Positions 36,621 through 43,309 of a stretch of 56,385 bases of DNA are shown one piece after another. Within the stretch, counting starts at the first letter, position 1. Each line of letters begins with the position of its first letter. The position numbers were made by a program, and so were the translations under genes. Source of the stretch: Candidatus Kapaibacterium sp. (lineage in GTDB: Bacteria > Bacteroidota > Ignavibacteria > Kapaibacteriales > Kapaibacteriaceae); assembly GCA_022842685.1 (NCBI GenBank), contig JALHPC010000002.1, forward strand, positions 87,243 through 143,627, given 5' to 3'. The notes below the pieces were generated by a model. The model searched no databases, had not been told where the DNA came from, and saw nothing but the letters and a program-made list of their open reading frames with translations.

Positions 36621-37943
36621 ATGTTCGATCGCGTAATCATTGTTGTTGGAATTCTGTTTGGTGCCGTTGTTGGCTCTGCTCAACATTCTGTCGTGCAGAG
36701 CCTTTCTCTAACGGATGGTCCATACCGGGCGCAGGTAACTGCTTCGGGACTTACCTCGAACGTTGTCTGTACCCTGCCAACCACCGGGGGGACAATCATG
36801 ACGTCTGGCACTGTGTGGGCACTTGGTGGACAATCACTTCTTCCGGGAAGCGGAACCCTCGGTTCTACGGACGCCGCAAGCGTCCAGGTCATTACGGCAG
36901 GAACACCGCGGCTGCACATCAACGGTCCAGCCGGTGCCGATCAAGGTTGGGTGGGCATAGGAACTACCACTCCAACTAGCCCTCTCCATGTGGCCAGTAC
37001 GTTAAACCCTACTGTTGCCGGTTTCCATCCAGGTCTAAATGTTGCCACCACGCTAGATGCCACATCTACTCCTCCTGCTGGTGCTGTGATAGGGGGCACC
37101 GTAAGCATCCTGCAAATACCTGCGGGAACAAACGATCTGTCATCTTCGGATATCATCTTTGGTGGTGGCGGGGCAGTCTTTAGCTCGAATACCAACGCCA
37201 CGAATCCACCGGGCAACATTGTGGGGACGGTTGGCAACGTCACGGTCACTCCCGGTGGGGCCGGCATGGCATCGCTGCCCCTTATCACGGCACTGTTTGG
37301 TACAATTGACATTGGCGACGATGCGAATGTGACGAATGCGGCGGGAGTGTTTGCCAATATCTCGATTGCAAGCAATGCTACAGTGACGAATACAACAGGG
37401 CTTCGAGTCCAAGCGCCAAGTCTTGGTGCCGGTTCCAGCGTTGGAACAAATACGGCAGTCTACATTGCCGATCAGGACGGTATCACGGGCGTTACTACAT
37501 CGAGGGCGCTGCATTACGACGGGCCGGGATCGAGTGACGTGGTGATTACTGCTAATGGACGGGTGGGTGTGGGAACCGATGCGCCTGATGTATCTGTTGA
37601 TATTGATGGCGGTTTGGTTGTACGTCCGCCAGCGGTGATAGATATCGAGGCTGCAGGTAGTGCGACAGTAACCGTTGGAAATCGGTCGTTTCTGATAATC
37701 GGAAATCCGAATATGGGTGTTGCTGATGTCTTCCCTAACAACGCCCCAATAACTCTCAGTGATGGAGTTCGAGACGGACACGTCCTCATTATTAGAAGCA
37801 ACGGTGCCCAGAATATCCAGTTTCAGGATGCTGCCGCTAGTCTGGAACTGGGGGCAGCCAATCGGAATTTAGGGACTAACGACACGCTGACGTTAATCTG
37901 GTATGCGGGGGTATGGTATGAAACGAGTTTTGTAAATAATTAG
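36621..37943 (+). CDS. Secreted protein E1 of a four-member family
   Basis: This encodes 440 residues: signal peptide ending GSAQ, then HSVVQSLSLTDGPYRAQV and CTLPTTGGTI, which are shared with the next three genes. The middle (about 110-320) has GWVGIGTTTPTSPLHVAS, an unusual start reminiscent of phage tail-fibre and chaperone-linked domains, and Asn/Thr beta-repeats. The C-terminal part TVTVGNRSFLII...TLTLIWYAGVWYETSFVNN again matches the others. This is the longest of the family and seems to have an extra middle domain. Function unknown. Confidence 0.75.
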   Translation: MFDRVIIVVGILFGAVVGSAQHSVVQSLSLTDGPYRAQVTASGLTSNVVCTLPTTGGTIMTSGTVWALGGQSLLPGSGTLGSTDAASVQVITAGTPRLHINGPAGADQGWVGIGTTTPTSPLHVASTLNPTVAGFHPGLNVATTLDATSTPPAGAVIGGTVSILQIPAGTNDLSSSDIIFGGGGAVFSSNTNATNPPGNIVGTVGNVTVTPGGAGMASLPLITALFGTIDIGDDANVTNAAGVFANISIASNATVTNTTGLRVQAPSLGAGSSVGTNTAVYIADQDGITGVTTSRALHYDGPGSSDVVITANGRVGVGTDAPDVSVDIDGGLVVRPPAVIDIEAAGSATVTVGNRSFLIIGNPNMGVADVFPNNAPITLSDGVRDGHVLIIRSNGAQNIQFQDAAASLELGAANRNLGTNDTLTLIWYAGVWYETSFVNN

Positions 37944-38091
37944 TCCGACTTGACGATTGTACGTGAATTCGCACTCTCTCGATATCCCGCATGTAGTTTC
38001 GTATGCCTTCACAGTTCGAATTGCCAGTTTACGATGCGATAACATTCGCGGAGCTTTGTGCTGCGCCAGTCTAGACTGCGGGCCCCAAGCG

Positions 38092-38099
38092 TACTTTTG
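38092..38099 (+). promoter_or_regulatory. TAnnTTTG -7 box before the 38158 gene
   Basis: TACTTTTG lies 58 bases before the ATG at 38158, inside a 214-base gap that carries no gene. Confidence 0.4.
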
Positions 38100-38157
38100 T
38101 ACAACGTAAGGAAGAACCGCGGTGTCTATTGGACCGCACAACGTGATGTAAGAAACT

Positions 38158-38871
38158 ATGCAGACATTTGAGAGGCTCTTTGCAACGATTGCTTTACTGG
38201 CTGTTACTACGACAGTGGTTAGTGCCCAACACTCGGTCGTTCAGTCGCTATCAATTAGCAGTGGGACGTATCGAGCAACACTAGTGGCACCGGTGTTGTC
38301 ATCGGATGTAACGTTGACCCTGCCATCATCTGGGTCGGGTTTGGTTTCAGGATCGGAAGCATGGGTGAATGGTGGACAGAGTCTCCTCGCTGGTCCAAAT
38401 CGGACCTTAGGGAGCACCAACGCTCAGTCTATTCAGGTAGTAACGAATGGTACTTCGAGACTGCACATCAATCAAGGTAGTGGATATGTGAGCCTTGGGT
38501 CTACAGCCGACAGCTCTGGATTATCGATTGCGGGTGCATTGTCTACCGAACCTCCCGCTGAGTTTGATATTGAGACGATCCCGCTGGGTGACCCTATACG
38601 AATTCCCATTGGCAATCGTTCCTTCGTCGTTATCACGAACGGTGCGGGGGGGAACTACGGCGACAATACCACCATTACGATAGAAGATGGTTCTCAAGAT
38701 GGTCAGGTCGTCACGATCGTCAGTCAGGCTAGTACAACGCAAACTATGAGCTTGCCAAATACGGAGCCCAATGTTGATCTGACGGCTAACCGAAATCTCG
38801 AAACCGGAAATACGCTTATGTTGATTTGGTATAATGGGAGATGGTGTGAAGTGATGCGGAGGAATAATTGA
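38158..38871 (+). CDS. Secreted protein E2 of the same family
   Basis: This encodes 237 residues: signal peptide ending VVSAQ, then HSVVQSLSISSGTYRATLVAPVL, TLTLPSSGSG and RTLGSTNAQSIQVV as in E1. The central region is short. The C-terminal strand is LMLIWYNGRWCEVMRRNN. The stop overlaps the ATG of E3 by one base, so E2 and E3 are coupled. Confidence 0.75.
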   Translation: MQTFERLFATIALLAVTTTVVSAQHSVVQSLSISSGTYRATLVAPVLSSDVTLTLPSSGSGLVSGSEAWVNGGQSLLAGPNRTLGSTNAQSIQVVTNGTSRLHINQGSGYVSLGSTADSSGLSIAGALSTEPPAEFDIETIPLGDPIRIPIGNRSFVVITNGAGGNYGDNTTITIEDGSQDGQVVTIVSQASTTQTMSLPNTEPNVDLTANRNLETGNTLMLIWYNGRWCEVMRRNN

Positions 38872-39575
38872 TGCTGCATAAAATGCGTCTCGTTCTCGGA
38901 TTTCTTTATGTAGTATTTCATGCTTCTGGGGCCTTGGCTCAGAATTCTGTGTGTACTTCGATTGCCTTTACGAACGGTGCATTTCGCGCGACGTTGGTTG
39001 CGCCTGTCTTGGGGGCTGATGCAACGATCACGCTACCTACGTCTGCGGGGGCTTTGCTTACGACGGCGAGTGGCATTGTGATAGGTGGGAATTCTCAGGC
39101 CATTACGGTCGGAAGTACTGATGCTTCCAACGTTGGCATCATTGCTAATGGGAATAGGATTATTCATGTTGTTGGCGAGGCCATGCCAGGTGCTGCACAG
39201 GGTAACGTCCAAATCGGCACAAACGTCCTTTCGAGCGCCACACCGCTGACGAGTCTCGTGCTTGATGGAGCTTTGTCGTTAAAGCGCAACGGGATCGACG
39301 ATGTTGATGCACTTGGTGGTACGATCACGGTCGGCAATAGGTCGTTTATCGTTATCGAAAATCCGACAGGCGGTGCAATCGCCGATGCTGGAAACGTTAC
39401 GTTGTCAGCTGGGTTGACCAGCGGTCAGATAGTTTTTGTCACCTATCAAGGACCTAACTCAGTCACGTTAACGAACTTTACGGCTGGAAGTGGTGTCCTG
39501 AATAACCGAGATGTTGCAACATTGGTGTGGGATGGTGCCCTTTGGCGTCCGATGTTTCGTAAGGACAATAACTAA
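38871..39575 (+). CDS. Secreted protein E3 of the same family
   Basis: This encodes 234 residues. The ATG at 38871 shares a base with the E2 stop and has GGAGG eight bases upstream; an ATG five codons later would also give a signal peptide (ending ALAQ). NSVCTSIAFTNGAFRATLVAPVL, ATITLPTSAG and ITVGNRSFIVI match the other members, as does the final LVWDGALWRPMFRKDNN. Confidence 0.75.
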   Translation: MLHKMRLVLGFLYVVFHASGALAQNSVCTSIAFTNGAFRATLVAPVLGADATITLPTSAGALLTTASGIVIGGNSQAITVGSTDASNVGIIANGNRIIHVVGEAMPGAAQGNVQIGTNVLSSATPLTSLVLDGALSLKRNGIDDVDALGGTITVGNRSFIVIENPTGGAIADAGNVTLSAGLTSGQIVFVTYQGPNSVTLTNFTAGSGVLNNRDVATLVWDGALWRPMFRKDNN

Positions 39576-39581
39576 GGGACG

Positions 39582-40277
39582 ATGAACAACATGAATCGTA
39601 GACTTTCTATACTTGTCACTACACTTGCTGTTTCGGTAGTGTCGTTAGTGGCACAGGACGCTGTAGTAACAAGCCAGCACCTAACGAGCGGTCCGTTCCG
39701 CGCCCTGTTGTCAACGCCCGTGTTGTCGGGAGATGTCACGTTGACCCTTCCCGGACAAGGGGGTGTTCTACTCTCCTCAAGTAGTGCGTTGTTAAGGGGA
39801 GGGCAGAGTTTGATAGGCACTGGTGTTGTTGGTACAACCAACAACAACGATGTTTCTATCATTACCGATGCCACTACGCGTATTACTGTAGAAGGAAGCA
39901 CTGGATCCACGCAGGGTTTCGTTGGTATTCGCACCTCATCACCTGCAACACAGCTTCATATTAATGGCGGTCTATCGCTGCACCCAAAAGCCTGGGACGT
40001 GGGCGTTGCTGGTACTACTGTCACTATAGGCAATAGCAGTTTCGTTGTGTTGACGAATAGTCCAGGTAGCCCAACCACGATTACGCTTACGGACGGCCTA
40101 GAAGAAGGGCAAGTTGTCGTTCTTCTATATAGTTCAGCTGCAAATTCCGTCCAGATACAGAATTCCGGAAATATTCACTCAGGCGGGAACGTAACGCTTG
40201 GCCAAAGCGATACTGCCATGTACATATGGTATTTCGGGCGATGGCGGAACGTTGTGACGTCAAACAACATTCCATAA
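39582..40277 (+). CDS. Secreted protein E4 of the same family
   Basis: This encodes 231 residues starting six bases past E3. ATG codons at 39582 and 39591 are both possible. The signal peptide ends VSLVAQ. DVTLTLPGQGGVLL, GFVGIRTSSPATQLHINGGLSL and the C-terminal YIWYFGRWRNVVTSNN mark it as a family member; GFVGIRTSSP also matches GWVGIGTTTP in E1. Confidence 0.75.
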   Translation: MNNMNRRLSILVTTLAVSVVSLVAQDAVVTSQHLTSGPFRALLSTPVLSGDVTLTLPGQGGVLLSSSSALLRGGQSLIGTGVVGTTNNNDVSIITDATTRITVEGSTGSTQGFVGIRTSSPATQLHINGGLSLHPKAWDVGVAGTTVTIGNSSFVVLTNSPGSPTTITLTDGLEEGQVVVLLYSSAANSVQIQNSGNIHSGGNVTLGQSDTAMYIWYFGRWRNVVTSNNIP

Positions 40278-40924
40278 CGTCGACTGCCTTTTGTGGCTTC
40301 TCAACGTTCTGGACGCGTAGACATACCGTGCTAAGCGCACCATGATCGATGAAGCTGGTTGTGCCAGGGGTGCAGTCTGTAGACGTTGCGAATCGCCGAT
40401 CAGGTTCGTTTAAAGCTATTCGCACGAATGCACTCGCTACCTCGGCGATTTCTACGTGCATCCTCAGGCAGAATCGGTGGTTAGTCGGGTGAAATGCGTA
40501 CGTGGTAGTCCTAGGGTCGAGACGACCTAAGCTCATTCAGAGCCCATTCAGAGGACCGTTAGATAACAAAGCGGTCTGTTGGTTGTTGACCGTTGGTTCC
40601 CAGCACATCGAATTCGTTTCTCTTGTGCCAAGGCAAACGTCAACCTTGCAGTCCCAACAAAGTCCTTAAGGGGTAGACACATGCTAACGCTGATGTGCCA
40701 TAGCAGTGTTCAGCGCGATCCACTGCTTGAAAGCCACGCGGACGAAATGGTCGCGACATTGCGAGGAGCAACCCTCTGCGTCTATGTCAGGAATGCATGA
40801 GCAAGCCTTGCGCGTTATCACTTACGAAATATCGAGAATAACTACCGACAGTAAGGCGTGGGTAGTATCCTAGATTTGCCGCCCGTAGGAAGAACCTAAC
40901 TGGAAACAAACTTTGGATCTCCAC
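40278..40924 (+). other. 647-base gap, no convincing gene
   Basis: Frames on both strands are short, without start-site signals or homology. The only supported element is the TAnnTTTG box at 40871. The gap may hold regulatory sequence or a decayed gene, but no family is recognisable. Confidence 0.5.
40871..40878 (+). promoter_or_regulatory. TAnnTTTG -7 box before the 40925 gene
   Basis: TAGATTTG lies 46 bases before the ATG at 40925. No clear -33 TTG. Confidence 0.45.
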
Positions 40925-41857
40925 ATGAGACGTTTTACGACTGTCTTCGTCGCACTCTGTGCGGCATCGGCCATTGCATCGGCACAGAACACAGTTGTCA
41001 ATAGCCTTACGTTTACGCAAGGTCAGTATCGGCTGACGCTTACAGCACCGTCGCTAAGTGGCGATCTGTCGGGTACGTTGCTGTCGACGGCAACCGGCTG
41101 GGCTTTGGGCGGTAACGCGCTCGTTGGGGCTGGCCCATCGGCAAACCTCATTGGTACGACAGATGCAGTCGATGTGCAACTCATTGCAGGTGGTACGTCA
41201 AACGTTCGTCTGGTTGCCGAGAGCGGCGCAGCGGCTATTACGCTTCCCACGCAAACAGCACTTCGACTTGCTGATGATGCTGGTGGGGAATACGTTGGCT
41301 TGCAAGCGCCAACTGGAGTAGCCACGTATACAGTTGCGTTGCCCGCCGCTGCTCCAACAGCCAATCAAGTGTTGCGTGCAAATGCTGTAACACCCACGAA
41401 TTTGGAGTGGGCAACGGTCACGGGTGGAGTAGCACAAACTGTACGACAAGTGGGAAACACTGGTACCATAAATGATGTTACTTACACGAACACGGACCTG
41501 ACGTTTACTGCGGCGGCGAATACATCGTACGCAGTTGAGTACGTTCTTATAACTGACAACGACGGAGGAGTTGCTGGTCCTCCTCCAAACGTTAATGGTG
41601 ATACAGACATTCAGATTGCTCTGCCGAGTGGAGACGCATCGCTTGGCTTGCATTCGAACGGTGGGACAATTAGTTGGCTTTTTGACTCTACAACCCCGAC
41701 ATTCACGGCCGTTGATACAGACTCTAACCAGCGCATCTATCGAATCACAGGTGTCATTCGAGTTGGAGGTATTGGCGGGGCTGTCACACTCGGCATCCGA
41801 AGGAACAGTGGGAACATGACTACTCGCATTATGGCCGGTTCGTTCTTAACCTACTAG
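40925..41857 (+). CDS. Secreted protein with protein A-like C-terminal domain
   Basis: This encodes 310 residues from the ATG at 40925 with GGA upstream; a TTG four codons earlier is less likely. Signal peptide ends AIASAQ, then NTVVNSLTFTQGQYRLTLTAPSL as in the E family. From about residue 175 a beta domain with ANTSYAVEYVLI and RITGVIRVGG resembles the C-terminal domain of protein A (the stretch with RYEVEVVLYYTT and IIKGTMQV). It therefore joins an E-type start to an A-type end, supporting domain shuffling in this locus. Function unknown. Confidence 0.75.
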   Translation: MRRFTTVFVALCAASAIASAQNTVVNSLTFTQGQYRLTLTAPSLSGDLSGTLLSTATGWALGGNALVGAGPSANLIGTTDAVDVQLIAGGTSNVRLVAESGAAAITLPTQTALRLADDAGGEYVGLQAPTGVATYTVALPAAAPTANQVLRANAVTPTNLEWATVTGGVAQTVRQVGNTGTINDVTYTNTDLTFTAAANTSYAVEYVLITDNDGGVAGPPPNVNGDTDIQIALPSGDASLGLHSNGGTISWLFDSTTPTFTAVDTDSNQRIYRITGVIRVGGIGGAVTLGIRRNSGNMTTRIMAGSFLTY

Positions 41858-41911
41858 TTAGGCAGTATTGATTCAAAATCTAGTCAAAATCAGTAGAACA
41901 TAATGCTACCC

Positions 41912-41938
41912 CCAACCCGAGCCCTTCGCTCGGGTTGG
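41912..41938 (+). terminator. Terminator closing the surface-protein locus
   Basis: CCAACCCGAGC pairs with GCTCGGGTTGG (11 pairs, five-base loop CCTTC), followed by TTCGTTATAT. It lies 55 bases past the stop. Confidence 0.75.
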
Positions 41939-42012
41939 TTCGTTATATATGCATGTCATGGGACGTTGCACGAGACATTTCATGGGACGCTACGCGGTCG
42001 TTTATCATCGTC

Positions 42013-42063
42013 CCGAGGTTGAAACCACGGGCTAAAGAACCCTGGGGATTGGGCTGAAGCCCG
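42013..42063 (+). repeat. REP-like element with GGGCTGAAGCCC
   Basis: The element reads through GAGGTTGAAACCACGGGCT and ends GGGCTGAAGCCCG, with a short hairpin from GGGC/GCCC. Similar GGGCTGAAGCCC sequences are common intergenic repeats in environmental bacteria. Only one copy is in the window. Confidence 0.4.
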
Positions 42064-42116
42064 CTGCGCTTTGCAGTGCGCTTCGCACAATGACGCTACG
42101 ATGCCATTGCCCACCG

Positions 42117-42170
42117 TCCATTCAACCACCGCCGGAGGCGGTCCCGGCGAGACGCCGGGTCTGTGGGATT
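42117..42170 (+). repeat. REP-like two-hairpin repeat, copy 1, upstream of rpsD
   Basis: This starts TCCATTCAACCACCGCC and has two perfect hairpins: ACCGCC-GGA-GGCGGT and CCCGGC-GAGAC-GCCGGG. Copy 2 is at 43192-43245, on the other side of rpsD and in the same orientation. Confidence 0.7.
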
Positions 42171-42263
42171 GCCTCGTCACCTCGTCACCCCGTCACCTTG
42201 ACGACCTGACGATAACGTCCCCTTGACAACCCGACGCTCCATGGTTTTGTCAACCCTCTTCCG

Positions 42264-42271
42264 TATCTTTG
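42264..42271 (+). promoter_or_regulatory. TAnnTTTG -7 box before rpsD
   Basis: TATCTTTG lies 95 bases before the rpsD ATG. The inverted pair TTGACAA (42223-42229) and TTGTCAA (42247-42253) lies just upstream and could be an operator. Confidence 0.5.
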
Positions 42272-42366
42272 CTGTTCTTGACAATCAATCCGCCTAGTTT
42301 GGACGTACCCCACGGGCGGTTTTCACTCACAATATTGCCCCGCCGTAAGCGGGTAGCGAGGTACAC
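42272..42366 (+). promoter_or_regulatory. Structured leader of rpsD, candidate S4 autoregulatory element
   Basis: CCGCC (42290-42294) can pair with GGCGG (42315-42319), and CCCGC (42339-42343) with GCGGG (42349-42353), leaving a small unpaired span before the AGCGAGG start region. Control of rpsD by S4 is known in several bacteria; an S4-type leader here is inferred. Confidence 0.35.
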
Positions 42367-42969
42367 ATGAAGTACAACGGCCCCAAGGTCCGGTTGTCGC
42401 GGAAGTTTGGCTTTGCCATTACTCCCAAGGCACGAAAAGTTCTCGACAAGAAGCCACACGCTCCTGGTCAACATGGCAACAGCCGCCGTCGTCCGAAGCT
42501 TTCGGACTTCGCCAAGCAGCTTATCGAAAAGCAGAAGTTGCGCGTTCAGTACAACGTTCACGAACGTCAGCTTACCAACTACATGGCCAAGGCCACGCGT
42601 TTGGTAGGTAACACGGGTGACTTGCTTGTGCAGATGCTCGAAAGCCGCTTGGATTCGCTCGTAATGCGCTCTGGCTTTGCCCGCTCGATTTACGCTGCAC
42701 GCCAGTATGTATCACACGGCCACGTCTTCGTGAATGGCAAGCGTGTAAACATTCCGTCGTATCAGGTACAACCCAACGACGTTATCGTCATCAAGGAAAA
42801 GAGCCGCAAGTTAGAGTGTTTCCAAGAAGCCATTCGCTCTTCGGCTCCACCACCATACCTCGACGTATCGAAGGCCGACTTTACGGCCAAGTACCTCTAC
42901 TTGCCCCCACGCGAAGAGGTGCCCATTGTGTGCGAAGTACCACTCGTTATCGAATACTACTCGCGCTAA
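42367..42969 (+). CDS. rpsD: 30S ribosomal protein S4
   Basis: This 200-residue protein starts 30S assembly and binds 16S rRNA. It starts MKYNGPKVRLSRKFG, has RLDSLVMRSGFARSIYAARQYVSHGHVFVNGKRVNIPSY as the S4 domain (about 90-155) and ends with VPLVIEYYSR. The N-terminal zinc-type Cys residues are missing, so it is the cysteine-free form. Its usual partners rpsM, rpsK, rpoA and rplQ are not adjacent: it is flanked by the surface-protein locus and a glycosyltransferase-like gene. This is either the single rpsD moved away from its usual operon or a second copy. Confidence 0.96.
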   Translation: MKYNGPKVRLSRKFGFAITPKARKVLDKKPHAPGQHGNSRRRPKLSDFAKQLIEKQKLRVQYNVHERQLTNYMAKATRLVGNTGDLLVQMLESRLDSLVMRSGFARSIYAARQYVSHGHVFVNGKRVNIPSYQVQPNDVIVIKEKSRKLECFQEAIRSSAPPPYLDVSKADFTAKYLYLPPREEVPIVCEVPLVIEYYSR

Positions 42970-42993
42970 TCCCTCCATTCGATCGCTTTCACA

Positions 42994-43029
42994 CAACGCC
43001 CCTTATTCGGTTTCGGATAAGGGGCGTTG
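42994..43029 (+). terminator. 13-bp hairpin after rpsD
   Basis: CAACGCCCCTTAT (42994-43006) pairs perfectly with ATAAGGGGCGTTG (43017-43029) across a ten-base loop, 25 bases past the stop. There is no T-run, but the hairpin is very stable. Confidence 0.65.
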
Positions 43030-43191
43030 GCGTTATGCGCTGCGCGCGGTGTGTAATCGTAGTAAACCATGCCAAGAGTTGACACGCCTCCCCACGTGCA
43101 GCCTTGCCTCTGGCATTACCGCTGCTCCAGCACGAGGACGACTCCGGCCCCGGCCTCCGGTCGGAACCGCCTCCTGCGGCTTTAGAAGATT

Positions 43192-43245
43192 TCCATTCAT
43201 CCACCGCCGGAGGCAGTTTAGCGAGACGCCGGGTCTGTAGGTTTG
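43192..43245 (+). repeat. REP-like two-hairpin repeat, copy 2
   Basis: TCCATTCATCCACCGCC, GGAGGCAG and GCGAGACGCCGGGTCTGT match copy 1 (42117) with about six changes and one indel; both hairpins are weakened by mismatches here. Confidence 0.7.
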
Positions 43246-43269
43246 GCCCACGGCAACGCCGTGTTTTCG

Positions 43270-43277
43270 TACCTTTG
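43270..43277 (+). promoter_or_regulatory. TAnnTTTG -7 box before the 43310 gene
   Basis: TACCTTTG lies 32 bases before the ATG. A TTG at 43243 is 24 bases upstream, slightly long. Confidence 0.45.
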
Positions 43278-43309
43278 CAGCTTCGACCGATGAACCATTA
43301 TCCTTGCTC

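Larger units (their letters stand above)
41939..42263 (+). other. Gap before rpsD with repeats and promoter-proximal motifs
   Basis: No gene is seen. The gap has a REP-like element at 42013-42063, another at 42117-42170, CGTCACC repeats near 42175-42200, and TTGACAA/TTGTCAA motifs near 42223 and 42247. Confidence 0.5.
42970..43269 (+). other. Gap after rpsD with hairpin and repeat
   Basis: No gene is seen in this stretch of about 300 bases. It contains the hairpin at 42994-43029, GC-rich sequence with a CCGCCTCCTGCGG hairpin near 43167-43180, and REP copy 2. Confidence 0.5.

Noticed and set aside
40278..40924. Two open frames (minus strand 40087-40536, plus strand 40579-40800)
   Set aside because: They are short, one overlaps the end of E4, and neither has a recognisable motif or good ribosome-binding site.
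42013..42260. Insertion sequence remnant
   Set aside because: Only short hairpin repeats are present; no transposase fragment and no matching terminal inverted repeats are seen.
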